A stretch of DNA of 64,000 nucleotides from CADEGL01 sp050180485 (GCA_050180485.1 JBFXED010000004.1:81872-145871); one strand, 5' to 3'; counted from the first letter of the stretch, positions 42,491-51,064 are shown. Numbers and translations: made by a program. The notes: a model not told the origin generated them from the letters alone.

Positions 42491-43249
42491 ATGCTCGACG
42501 GCCGCGCCCACGTCTCGCTGCGTTCGTACGCGCACACCGACACGACTCACACCCATGACTGGCATCAGCTCGTGCTGCCGGTGACGGGCGCGCACACGGT
42601 CGCGCTCGCCAATGTCAGCGGCACGGTCGAAAGCGGCCGCGGGGTTCTGGTGGTCTCCGGCCTGTCGCACTGCTTCCGAGGCCTGGGCGAGAACTGCTTC
42701 GTCGTGCTGGACGTTCCGCGTGAGGCGCGGCGCAGCCAGGGTCTGCCGGAAGCTGTGTGGCGGCCGGCGCTCGCCCAGCCCTTCTTCGCCATCGATGACG
42801 GGCTCAACCGCTTCGCCAATTACGTCGCCCACGAGATGAAGGACGGCGCGCTGGACGCTGCGGCGGAGCATCACGTCGTCAGCCTTCTGATCCACGCGCT
42901 CACGAAGCGGCTGGATGACCGGCGCACGCCACCCGCCATCGCGCGCGCGGTCGAACTGATCCACGCCCATTACGCCGAGCCCTTTTCCGTGACCGAGCTG
43001 GCCGCCGCCGTGGGCCTGTCGCCCAGCACGTTGCACGAACGGTTCCGCGCCGCGATGGATTGCGGCCCCGGCGAGTACGCGATGAACGTGCGCCTGGACC
43101 ATGCCGAGCGCCTGCTGCGCGCCAGCGATCTGTCCATCGCCGAGATCGCGGTCGCCACGGGTTTCTCGGACCAGAGCGCCCTGACCCGCTCCCTGCGCCG
43201 CCGCCGCGGGGTGACGCCCGGCCGTTTCCGCGCAGGCGCAGAGGTATAA
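42491..43249 (+). CDS. AraC family transcriptional regulator with cupin-like sensor
   Basis: The protein has 252 residues. The N-terminal effector domain (about 10-110) has the cupin-like pattern THTHDWHQLVLPVTG. The C-terminal region has two helix-turn-helices (VTELAAAVGLSPSTLHERFRA and IAEIAVATGFSDQSALTRSLRR), ending TPGRFR. It probably responds to an aromatic, fatty or amine metabolite and activates the upstream catabolic genes. It lies 55 bp after the PhyH gene. Confidence 0.93.
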   Translation: MLDGRAHVSLRSYAHTDTTHTHDWHQLVLPVTGAHTVALANVSGTVESGRGVLVVSGLSHCFRGLGENCFVVLDVPREARRSQGLPEAVWRPALAQPFFAIDDGLNRFANYVAHEMKDGALDAAAEHHVVSLLIHALTKRLDDRRTPPAIARAVELIHAHYAEPFSVTELAAAVGLSPSTLHERFRAAMDCGPGEYAMNVRLDHAERLLRASDLSIAEIAVATGFSDQSALTRSLRRRRGVTPGRFRAGAEV

Positions 43250-43333
43250 ATATAAATATGATTACATGGCGCCGATAGAAGCCCGGTACCCTACGTTGCT
43301 CGTTCGGATTTGCCGATAGTCAAAGAGGGCCGT

Positions 43334-44689
43334 ATGGGCGAGAATTTGACAGTCCCCCATCCGACGTTGGAGCCTGCGCGCGCGATTCGCCTCCTCGCGA
43401 TGGGGGGCGATATCCGCACGGTTCCGAAGACAGCGGCTATGCAGATTTCGTCCGATCCGAAAGCCGGATTTGACATCGTCCTGCTGCTCGGCCCGGTCGA
43501 CGCCGCGGCATTGTGGTCGGCGCTGCAAGAAGGCCATTCGATGCTGGCGCCCGTGGTGGATTTTTCCGGGCAGCATGCCGAACGCAGCGATGTGTCCCTG
43601 CCGAACCTGACGAATGCTTCCCTGCGGGACGCGTTACTTGCGGTGGCTCCCATCCTCCGACGCACGGGCACGATCGTCGATATCAGCGACCTGCCCGACC
43701 GCGACAGGCTTTACGTCCTGGGCATGGCGCAAAGCCGGCAGAAGGAAATTTCGGCTGCATGGACGCCAGCCGTTCCGGATATCGTCTACTATCCGTTGCT
43801 CGGTCTCCACGGTTCCAACCGCAAGGCCGTGGAATCTCTCGCCGACATGGGTCTGCTGGAGCGTAGCTTTTTCGGTCGCGCGAATTTGTGCGGACATTGC
43901 GGCTCGTCCCGCGTGAACGTCTTCGAGGCCTGCGGCAAATGCGGAAGCGCGAATCTGAAAAAAGAACAGCTGACGCACCACTACCCGTGCGGCGCCCAAG
44001 GGCCCGAATCGACCTTCCTGCAAGGTGAGCGGCTCGTCTGCCCGAAATGCCGGAAGGAGTTGCGGCATATCGGCGTGGACTATGACCGCCCCGGATCGGT
44101 TTCCGTGTGCGTCGCGTGCGGTGAAGCGACCGCCGATCCGGACGTGCGGTTCGTCTGCGTCGACTGCGGCACGATTACGCCGAGCGAAGGTGCCGCGACG
44201 GCCGACTGGTTCAATTACCGGATTACGCCGGAAGGCGCCGCCGCGCTCGCGGCGGGACACCTGCCGACCCTCAGCATGACGGAAGCGTTGAAATCGTTTC
44301 CGGGCGCTCTGCCGGTGCAGAGCTTCGCACTCGTCGCACGGAAGGAATTGCGGATCGCCGCCCGTTACGACCGGGCCTTCTCGCTCGCGCGGCTGCGCAT
44401 CGGAAACTACGAGGCGCTGCGAAAAAAGCACGGCAGCCTCGCATTGGACGAAAGTGAGCGGCTTTTGATTCGCGTGATCGCGGAAACGCTGCGCAACAGC
44501 GATAGCATCACGGCCACGGCCGCGCGGGAGATCTTCATCGCGTTTCCGGAAACCGAGGTCGCCAAGGTAGAAGCAATTCTGGCCCGTCTGCATGAAAAAA
44601 TTAAAAAGGTCATGGCGCTGCCTCTCGAGATCGAGTCGTCCATCGGAACGCGCGACGAGGCCGAAAAGATGCTGGAAGCCTGTCGATGA
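43334..44689 (+). CDS. TackOD1 zinc-ribbon protein with degenerate GGDEF domain
   Basis: The protein has 451 residues. The N-terminal region (about 14-150) is receiver-like in size but lacks the usual acidic and Lys residues. A TackOD1 metal-binding domain (about 150-310) contains CxxC pairs at 186/189, 200/203, 236/239, 259/262 and 275/278, plus HH at 215-216 and C219; HHYPCGAQGPESTF and CPKCRKELRHIGVDYDRPG are the family's landmarks. A C-terminal GGDEF-like domain (about 325-451) has AAREIF at 396-401 where GGDEF should be, so it is predicted to make no c-di-GMP. It overlaps the glycosyltransferase gene by 4 bp. Confidence 0.85.
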   Translation: MGENLTVPHPTLEPARAIRLLAMGGDIRTVPKTAAMQISSDPKAGFDIVLLLGPVDAAALWSALQEGHSMLAPVVDFSGQHAERSDVSLPNLTNASLRDALLAVAPILRRTGTIVDISDLPDRDRLYVLGMAQSRQKEISAAWTPAVPDIVYYPLLGLHGSNRKAVESLADMGLLERSFFGRANLCGHCGSSRVNVFEACGKCGSANLKKEQLTHHYPCGAQGPESTFLQGERLVCPKCRKELRHIGVDYDRPGSVSVCVACGEATADPDVRFVCVDCGTITPSEGAATADWFNYRITPEGAAALAAGHLPTLSMTEALKSFPGALPVQSFALVARKELRIAARYDRAFSLARLRIGNYEALRKKHGSLALDESERLLIRVIAETLRNSDSITATAAREIFIAFPETEVAKVEAILARLHEKIKKVMALPLEIESSIGTRDEAEKMLEACR

Positions 44690-45978
44690 GTATCGCCGAC
44701 GGTTTCGATCTTCTGAGCCAACTGGATGCCCAAAGTTTCGTACTTCTTTTCTGGTATACGGTCCTTCTGGAGTTGCCGCGCTATGGATTCGCCGCGCTCG
44801 TGGCGGCCGGCATTTCCATCGCGAACAGAGACTGGTCCCCGCATCGCAGCGCCGGCGACGATGGGAAGCACCGGGTCATCAGCGTCCTGATTCCTTGCCA
44901 CAATGAAGCGGCGGCCTTGCGCCGCAGCGCGCTCTCCGCGCGGGATCAGATTCAACTTGGCCTGAACACCAAGATCGAGATCGTCGTCATCGACGACGGC
45001 TCTACGGACGGCACGCGAAGCGTCGCGAATACGCTGAAGAACGAAGGCCTCGTCGACCGCGTCCTGTCGGTCGAGATCCGCGGCGGCAAAAGCGCGGCGA
45101 TCAATCTCGGCATTGAATACTCGACCGGTGACGTCGTCCTCATCACGGACGCCGACACGACATTCGACCGCTACGCCTTTCAGGCCATGCTGGCGAAGTT
45201 TAGCGACCCGCTGGTGGGCGCCGTCTCGGGCAACCTCTACGCCCGCAACGCCAATGCCACGGCCGTCTCCCGCTACCAAGCCCTCGAGTACCTGGTGAGC
45301 ATCAGTCTCGGCCGGCGGATCATGAACATGTTGGACACATTGTTCGTCGTCTCCGGCGCGTTCGGCGCGTTCCGACGACAGGCGCTGATCTCGATCGGCG
45401 GCTACGACGCCGAGGTCGGCGAAGACGCGGACCTGACGGCGCGTTTGCGGAGGGCCGGTTGGAAGGTCCGCTTTGCGCCTAACGCATGGTCTTTAACGGA
45501 CGTGCCCGAGACGGTTCTTGCATTGGTCAACCAGCGGCTGAGATGGGAACGGGCGGTGGTAACGATCTGGGTGCGCAAGTTCCGCAGCGTATTCGATCCG
45601 CGGAGTCGGTCCTTTTCCCTGATCGACGCGATCGGCGTGTTCGATATCCTCTTCTACCAAATCGTGCTGTGCATCTCGTTCCTGGTCTATGCCGCATGGC
45701 TGTTCGCGACTTTCGGCCAGGCCGCTTTCGTCATTCTGGCAGCCGCGACCGCCATCTATATCGGCGCCCAACTCTGTCTGTTCCTGATTGCGCTCGCGAT
45801 TTCGGCGCCATACGGAAGCATTCGGCTGCTTCCCTACGTTCCGCTGTTCGCCATCGCGAACGGCTATGTCATGCGCTTCATCCGGCTCTATGCCTATATC
45901 GACGAGTTGGTTTTCCGCAGGTCTTACCAAGATCCCTACGTGCCTGAACGCGTGCGCCGTGGCATGGAGCGGCTTTAG
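44686..45978 (+). CDS. Membrane processive glycosyltransferase, family 2 (PgaC/BcsA-like)
   Basis: The protein has 430 residues. An N-terminal membrane helix (about 17-45) is followed by the GT2 core: VVIDDGSTDG (D103, D104), TDADTTFD (D155, D157), the general-base GEDADL (E246, D247) and the processivity motif QRLRW (Q283, R286, W287). Three or four C-terminal membrane helices form the likely export channel. It resembles synthases of poly-GlcNAc, cellulose or hyaluronan-type beta-polymers. There is no PilZ domain in the sequence. It is coupled upstream to the TackOD1/GGDEF gene and is followed 3 bp later by an adaptor gene. The polymer is unknown. Confidence 0.92.
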   Translation: MSIADGFDLLSQLDAQSFVLLFWYTVLLELPRYGFAALVAAGISIANRDWSPHRSAGDDGKHRVISVLIPCHNEAAALRRSALSARDQIQLGLNTKIEIVVIDDGSTDGTRSVANTLKNEGLVDRVLSVEIRGGKSAAINLGIEYSTGDVVLITDADTTFDRYAFQAMLAKFSDPLVGAVSGNLYARNANATAVSRYQALEYLVSISLGRRIMNMLDTLFVVSGAFGAFRRQALISIGGYDAEVGEDADLTARLRRAGWKVRFAPNAWSLTDVPETVLALVNQRLRWERAVVTIWVRKFRSVFDPRSRSFSLIDAIGVFDILFYQIVLCISFLVYAAWLFATFGQAAFVILAAATAIYIGAQLCLFLIALAISAPYGSIRLLPYVPLFAIANGYVMRFIRLYAYIDELVFRRSYQDPYVPERVRRGMERL

Positions 45979-45981
45979 ACG

Positions 45982-47040
45982 ATGCGCCTGCATCGCTATT
46001 TTCGGGCCGACCAGGTGCAAAGCGAGCAGCGCGCCCGACGCGGCCGTTGGGGCCGCTGGGTCTATCTCGCGGTCATCTTGGTGTTCTTCGGATGGCTTGC
46101 GCAGCTTTTCTTCGGCCCGGTGCTGTATTTCCGGGTCGAGGGCATGGTGCTCGCGAACGTCACGACGATCGCCACCGAGTTTTCCGCGACCGTGCAGGAT
46201 TTGGTACCGAAGGAAGGCGACCGCGTTACGGCTGGCCAGATCGTCGCCGACGTAAAGTCCCAGGAAGTCACCGAGCGCATGGCGCGGGTCGCGTCCAGTT
46301 TGGCCGAGTTGCAATCGCGATATTCGGCCCTTCAAATACGCTCGCAAGTCGTGACGCGACTTCTGGAAGTGTCGAAAGGCCGTGCCACGGCGACAGCGGA
46401 GGCGATCGCGGCCTACGAGAAATTGCACGAGGAGCAACGTCTGCTGACCCGCGACCGCCTCTCCGCCTATGAAGCCGATTACCGCAGCCAGCTCGATGTC
46501 GAATCGCTCAAGGCCGAACAGCAGGCCAACAGCAGGGAAACCCACTTCCTTCTCGAACGGATGAACGAAGCGACGGAAATTCTGGACCAACTCAAGAAGC
46601 TTTATGCGGCCGGCGAGCTGCGCGCGCCCATTACCGGCGTGGTTGGCCGTCTTTATGTCGCGAAGGGAGCGGTGGTTCGCCTTGGGGAGCCAATTATGGA
46701 CATCTACGACGATCACCGGTTCATCCTGGCTTACGTGCCTGCCGGGGCCGTCTATGAGGTGTTGCCCGGCGATCCGGTCGTGATCCGCTACGGGCTTGAC
46801 GAATCGCACGGCGTGATCGAACGCGTGGAGCCCGTCGCATTACAGCTTCCCAAGGAGTTTCAGCGCACGTTCAAGCCGGTCGATCGCGCGCGGGTTCTGC
46901 GGATTTCGATCCAGGATGGGCACGATCTGCCGCCCCTCTTCTCGAAGATCACGGTGTCGGCCGGCGATTGGCCACCCAACTGGCTGGTCCGCATGGTTCC
47001 TTGGTTCAAACTCCTGAACAGACCGGCCCCGGTGCAGTAA
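45982..47040 (+). CDS. HlyD/membrane-fusion family periplasmic adaptor
   Basis: The protein has 352 residues. A basic N-terminus leads into one transmembrane helix (about 26-48), then a biotinyl-lipoyl-like half (TTIATEFSATVQDLVPKEGDRVTAGQIVADV), a long coiled coil (about 100-190, SSLAELQSRYSALQIRSQ…EEQRLLTRDRLSAYEADY), and the second lipoyl half (LRAPITGVVGRLYVAKGAVVRLGEPIMDIYD) with a beta-barrel. This is the membrane-fusion layout used in secretion and in polysaccharide synthases such as alginate Alg44-type proteins. It is the third gene of the operon, so it likely links polymer made by the synthase to the outer envelope. Confidence 0.88.
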   Translation: MRLHRYFRADQVQSEQRARRGRWGRWVYLAVILVFFGWLAQLFFGPVLYFRVEGMVLANVTTIATEFSATVQDLVPKEGDRVTAGQIVADVKSQEVTERMARVASSLAELQSRYSALQIRSQVVTRLLEVSKGRATATAEAIAAYEKLHEEQRLLTRDRLSAYEADYRSQLDVESLKAEQQANSRETHFLLERMNEATEILDQLKKLYAAGELRAPITGVVGRLYVAKGAVVRLGEPIMDIYDDHRFILAYVPAGAVYEVLPGDPVVIRYGLDESHGVIERVEPVALQLPKEFQRTFKPVDRARVLRISIQDGHDLPPLFSKITVSAGDWPPNWLVRMVPWFKLLNRPAPVQ

Positions 47041-47066
47041 GGCTACTTCCCTTTAGGAGACATCCC

Positions 47067-47945
47067 ATATCCACTGCCACCCGCGCTTCGCTGGGACGCG
47101 GCATCGCGATCACGATCTTCGCGTGGTCCATCTTCCCCGCGCTCGACGCGATCTCGAAATTCCTGGCCGGCGGCTACGACGTGTTCTTCGTGCTGTGGGG
47201 CCGCTTCACCGCCCAATTTCTGGTCGGCGTGCTGATCGTGCTGCCGCGCGGGTTGCCGCGCACGGCCCGCACACCATTTCTGGGCCAGCAGTTGCTGCGC
47301 TCCGGCGGCTTCACCGCCCATACCGTCATCTTCATCCTGGGCATTCTGACCCTGCCATTGGCCGAGGGCAGCGCCCTGCTCTTCACCGGCCCGATCATGC
47401 TGGCCGCGCTTTCGGTGCCCTTGCTCAAGGAGCGTGTCGACGGCCCGACCTGGATCGCCGTGCTGGTCGGCTTCGCGGGCGCCATGGTGGTGACGCGGCC
47501 CGGCTTCGACTTCGCCAACTGGGGCGCCCTGTTGGTACTGCTCTCGACGCTCTGCCTCGTGCTCTACCAGATCGCCACGCGCTCTCTGGCCCAGCGCGAG
47601 AGTCCCTACACCACCCTGCTTTATACCCCGCTGGTTGGCGCCGTCGCGCTGGGCTTGCCCTTGCCCTGGACGTGGTCCACGCCCAGCCTACATGACGCGG
47701 CGCTGATGGCCCTCATGGGTCTGGTCGGCGCGGTCGGCCACTTCATGCTGATCAAGGCCTACGAGAACGCGGGCGCGGCGCAACTCGCGCCCTACAGCTA
47801 CATCCACATCCTGTCGTCGGCACTTCTGGGCTATGCCGTCTTCGGCGACGTGCCAGATCCATGGGCCGTGGCCGGCGCGGCCATCATCGCGGCCAGCGGC
47901 CTATGGCTGGCCTGGCGCGAAGGCGTCACCCGGCGACGTGCCTAG
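47067..47945 (+). CDS. EamA/DMT-superfamily transporter with non-canonical start
   Basis: The protein has about 292 residues and ten predicted transmembrane helices; the EamA repeats are seen in SAFFWGLNF-like segments (AWSIFPALDAISKFLAGG; GILTLPLAEGSALLFTGPI) and the ending YSYIHILSSALLGYAVFGDVPDPWA. There is no ATG, GTG or TTG close to the first helix. The strong AGGAGA ribosome site lies 7 bp before an ATA codon (used here), and the nearest canonical in-frame starts are TTG codons inside the previous gene (for example at 46968). A CTG 24 bp further in is also possible. Small neutral or amino-acid metabolite export is a typical role. Confidence 0.8.
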   Translation: MSTATRASLGRGIAITIFAWSIFPALDAISKFLAGGYDVFFVLWGRFTAQFLVGVLIVLPRGLPRTARTPFLGQQLLRSGGFTAHTVIFILGILTLPLAEGSALLFTGPIMLAALSVPLLKERVDGPTWIAVLVGFAGAMVVTRPGFDFANWGALLVLLSTLCLVLYQIATRSLAQRESPYTTLLYTPLVGAVALGLPLPWTWSTPSLHDAALMALMGLVGAVGHFMLIKAYENAGAAQLAPYSYIHILSSALLGYAVFGDVPDPWAVAGAAIIAASGLWLAWREGVTRRRA

Positions 47946-48039
47946 TCTCGGCCCAAAGGGCCGGAGCCCCGGTCAAGACCGCGCGGGGAAACCTACCCAT
48001 CGTGCCGTGAAACCCCTCTCGCGGACGATGGAGCACCCC

Positions 48040-48765
48040 GTGAAACTCTCCGATTTCAAGGCTTTGACCTTCGACTGCTACGGCACCCTGATCGACTGGG
48101 AGCCCGGCATGATCGCGCACCTGCAGCCCTGGCTGAAGCGCAACGGGGTCGATATGCCCGACGCCGTGGTCCTGGAGACCTACAGCAAGGGCGAGCATGC
48201 GTTGGAAAAAGCCAATCCCACCATGCTCTACCCCGATGTGCTGGCCAACGCGCACAAGCAATTGGCCAAGACACTGAATATCCCCGTCGACGAGAAAGCC
48301 GCGCGGGCCTTCGGCGATTCGATCGGCGACTGGGAGCCGTTCGCCGATTCGACCGAGGCGCTGGCCTATCTCAAGAAGCACTACAAGCTGGTCATCCTGT
48401 CCAACGTGAACGACGCGGGCGTAGCCAAAAGCGCGGCCAAGATGGGCAACCCCTTCGACGACATCATCACCGCCGAACAGGTCGGCGCCTACAAGCCCAC
48501 GCACAACCACTTCCACGAGGGCTTCAAGCGGCTGAAGAAAATGGGCGTGGAGAAGCACCAGATCCTCCACACGGCGCAGAGCCTGTTCCACGACCATGTG
48601 CCGGCCAACGAGCTGGGTCTCAACAACGCCTGGATCGACCGGCGCGCCAAGCGCGGCGGCGGCGCGGGCGCCACGGTGCCCATGGACAAGATGCCGAAGC
48701 TCGATTTCCGCTTCGAATCCATGGCCGAGTTCGTCGCGGCTCACAAAAAAGAGACCGGCGGCTGA
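48040..48765 (+). CDS. Haloacid dehalogenase, type II
   Basis: The protein has 241 residues. The nucleophile motif is TFDCYGTLIDWE, with motif II SNVND, the Lys in YKPTHNHF and acidic residues around LGLNNAWIDRR. It belongs to the L-2-haloacid dehalogenase branch of HAD phosphatases, which acts on a 2-halo acid or on a similar small acid. A GTG with GGAG at 6 bp was chosen; an ATG 12 bp earlier would add four residues. It stands alone between two strands of REP-like DNA. Confidence 0.88.
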   Translation: MKLSDFKALTFDCYGTLIDWEPGMIAHLQPWLKRNGVDMPDAVVLETYSKGEHALEKANPTMLYPDVLANAHKQLAKTLNIPVDEKAARAFGDSIGDWEPFADSTEALAYLKKHYKLVILSNVNDAGVAKSAAKMGNPFDDIITAEQVGAYKPTHNHFHEGFKRLKKMGVEKHQILHTAQSLFHDHVPANELGLNNAWIDRRAKRGGGAGATVPMDKMPKLDFRFESMAEFVAAHKKETGG

Positions 48766-48797
48766 CGCATTGGTTTAAGCCTCGTCCTGAACCTCCT

Positions 48798-48877
48798 CAT
48801 CCCGAGCTTGTCGAGGGACGAAGGGCGAGGTTCCATAGATGCTTTGGGCCTCACGCTTCGACAAGCTCAGCGTGAGG
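48798..48877. repeat. REP-like palindromic repeat pair
   Basis: Two inversely oriented copies of the core GAGCTTGTCGA (48804-48814) and TCGACAAGCTC (48858-48868). The second copy also forms a 9-bp stem (CCTCACGCT/AGCGTGAGG). Elements of this sort are dispersed through many GC-rich alphaproteobacterial genomes. It separates the HAD gene from the SDR gene. Confidence 0.75.
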
Positions 48878-48956
48878 TGGCTTTAGACAACGCTGATGCC
48901 TCGAACCGCGCGCGTCTTCATGCGATAGTCGCGTCCGGATTCGGTTGGGGGATCGC

Positions 48957-49721
48957 ATGAATCCGTTTGACCTCACGGGCAGGGTCGCCATCGTCACCGG
49001 CGGCAACGGCGGTATCGGGCTCGGCATGGCCAAGGGGCTGACCGCCGCGGGCGCCGCCATCGTGGTGGCAGGTCGCAACGCCGAAAAGAACGCGGCCGCG
49101 GTGGACGCGCTGGTCAAATCCGGCGCGAAAGCCGTTTCCGTCCCGTTCGAAGCCACCGACGAGGCCGCCGGGCGGAAGGCGGCCGATGCCGCGCTCAAGG
49201 CCTTCGGCCGGATCGACATCCTGATCAACAACGCCGGCACCGCCGTGCGTAAACGGCCCGAGGAAACCTCGCTGGCCGAATGGCACTTGGTGATGAACAC
49301 CAATCTCACCTCGGCCTTCGCCTGCGCCCAGGCCTGCTATCCGCACATGGTTAGCGCGGGCGGCGGCAAGGTGATCTCGATCGGCTCGATGATGTCGATG
49401 TTCGGCTCGCAGTACCACGCGTCCTATGGCGCCAGCAAAGGCGGCATCGTGCAGCTCACGCGCTCGCTCGCCGCGGCCTGGGCCAAGGACAACATCCAGT
49501 GCAACGCGCTGTTGCCCGGCTGGATCGACACCGACCTGACGCGCCGCGGACGCGTCGAGATGCCGGGCCTGAACGAGCGCGTCCTGGCGCGCACGCCCGC
49601 GGGCCGCTGGGGCATGCCGGAGGATTTTGCAGGGATAGCCGTGTTCCTGGCCTCGCCCGCGTCCGACTTCATCACCGGCACGGCCATTCCCGTGGACGGC
49701 GGGTATTCGATTCAGGCCTAA
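48957..49721 (+). CDS. Short-chain dehydrogenase/reductase
   Basis: The protein has 254 residues. The cofactor motif TGGNGGIG is at 14-21, with NNAG, the active-site Ser in ISIGSMMS and the YGASK catalytic pair, ending ITGTAIPVDGGYSIQA. It is a classical SDR acting on a secondary alcohol or ketone with NAD(P)H; the substrate is unknown. The ATG follows a GGGGGA purine run. It is followed by hairpins that probably end transcription. Confidence 0.92.
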   Translation: MNPFDLTGRVAIVTGGNGGIGLGMAKGLTAAGAAIVVAGRNAEKNAAAVDALVKSGAKAVSVPFEATDEAAGRKAADAALKAFGRIDILINNAGTAVRKRPEETSLAEWHLVMNTNLTSAFACAQACYPHMVSAGGGKVISIGSMMSMFGSQYHASYGASKGGIVQLTRSLAAAWAKDNIQCNALLPGWIDTDLTRRGRVEMPGLNERVLARTPAGRWGMPEDFAGIAVFLASPASDFITGTAIPVDGGYSIQA

Positions 49722-49730
49722 TGAAACCCT

Positions 49731-49777
49731 CTCCCCCGTCGGGGAGGGCTAAAGACAAGCGACTGTCTTTATTTCTT
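49731..49777 (+). terminator. Hairpins ending the SDR transcript
   Basis: CTCCCC/GGGGAG hairpin, then a 7-bp stem AAAGACA/TGTCTTT (49751-49757 and 49764-49770) followed by ATTTCTT. The second half is a plausible Rho-independent terminator, the first a common dispersed hairpin. Confidence 0.5.
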
Positions 49778-50966
49778 ATCGCGCGGGCGGCGGGCCCGTG
49801 CGCCGCAGCAGCCATTCCGCGAATTCCAGCAGCGGCCGCTCCAGGTGGCACAGATGAGGCGGCGCGGCGTAGCGCGAGCGCAAACCGCGCATGACACCGT
49901 CGTTCACGCCGATATCCTCGACGCGGAATTTCAAATACTGGTCGGTCACCACTTTCATGGCGCGCTCGAAATCAGGCTGCTCCAACGCGGCCTTCGGCAC
50001 GCACATGACCTTGCGGATGGTGAGCCCGTCGGCGCCGCGCGGCAGGACCAAGTAGTACTCCATCCGGTCCGGATACGTGGACATCAGGTGCGCGGGGAAC
50101 ATGTGGATCAGCGAAGGCCGCCGCCTCTCCTCCGCCGTCAGCGTGGAGATCGGCGGCAGCTTGGCCTGCTCCTCGCCGGTCGTGTAGAAGCCCGAGACTT
50201 CGGTGTCTTCCACGTGCGGCATATGCACGATGGTGAACGGCCCCGGCAGGTCCTCCACCCGCACAAGGCGCGTCGGCATCACCGGCTCGAGGCTCAGGCG
50301 GTGCGCGCCGATATGGTGATAGGCCTCGATGTAGTTGTCGATCATCACCTTCCAGTTCCAACCGACATCGAAGTCGAAGCTGCGGACGGCGACCATCTCG
50401 CCCATGTGCCAGTTACCCAGGAAGCGCGCGAGCTTTTCCACGCGCGGCGCCAGCGGCTTGGCCTTGGGATCGAAATTGACGAAGACGAAGCCTTCCCACA
50501 CCTCGACCTTGGGACCCGGCAGCGCGCAGGCAGCGCGGTCGAAGCCGGGCGTGTATTCCATCTCCGGCGCGCCGGCCAGGCGTCCGTCGAGCCCGTAGAC
50601 CCAGGCGTGGTAGGGGCAGTTAAAGCTGCGCGCGTTGCCAGCGCCCTCGACCAGGATCATGGAACGATGGCGGCAGATGCGCGAGTGAACGCGCAGGTTG
50701 CCCGCGAGGTCCCGCACCATGACCAAGGGTTCGCCCACGATGTCGATGGAGACGTAGTCGCCAGGCTTGGCCACGTCCTCGACGCGGCCGATGCAGACCC
50801 ATTCCTTGCGGAAGATCGTCTCGATCTCGCGTTCGTGGAATGCGGCCGAGGTGTAGCACGCGGGCGGTAGGCCGCGCGGATCGCTGACGCCGTCCTTGAA
50901 CTTGGCGGGCGGCGCCCGTTTCAGGCTTCGTCTCGGCTTGGCGGATTCGGTCGTCGGCTGGGCCAT
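49776..50966 (-). CDS. Rieske non-heme iron oxygenase, large subunit
   Basis: The protein has 396 residues. The Rieske [2Fe-2S] cluster is C98-x-H100 and C117-x2-H120. The mononuclear iron region is WNWKVMIDNYIEAYHHIGAHRLSLEP. It belongs to the aromatic-ring-hydroxylating/demethylating group, which includes glycine betaine and carnitine demethylases as well as aromatic oxygenases. Nearby dimethylglycine dehydrogenase and PhyH genes favour a methyl-group role but do not prove it. There is no reductase subunit nearby. The ATG with GGAGGG at 5 bp is preferred over a longer reading from 51089. Confidence 0.9.
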   Translation of the reverse strand: MAQPTTESAKPRRSLKRAPPAKFKDGVSDPRGLPPACYTSAAFHEREIETIFRKEWVCIGRVEDVAKPGDYVSIDIVGEPLVMVRDLAGNLRVHSRICRHRSMILVEGAGNARSFNCPYHAWVYGLDGRLAGAPEMEYTPGFDRAACALPGPKVEVWEGFVFVNFDPKAKPLAPRVEKLARFLGNWHMGEMVAVRSFDFDVGWNWKVMIDNYIEAYHHIGAHRLSLEPVMPTRLVRVEDLPGPFTIVHMPHVEDTEVSGFYTTGEEQAKLPPISTLTAEERRRPSLIHMFPAHLMSTYPDRMEYYLVLPRGADGLTIRKVMCVPKAALEQPDFERAMKVVTDQYLKFRVEDIGVNDGVMRGLRSRYAAPPHLCHLERPLLEFAEWLLRRTGPPPAR

Positions 50967-51064
50967 CGCATCCCTCCCGTCCATCGCCCATGATGGTCGC
51001 GGATCGGACAAGCGGAGTCCATCCGGCAAAGAATCGGCGTTATTGCGCGCTCCCGAGCGACTGG

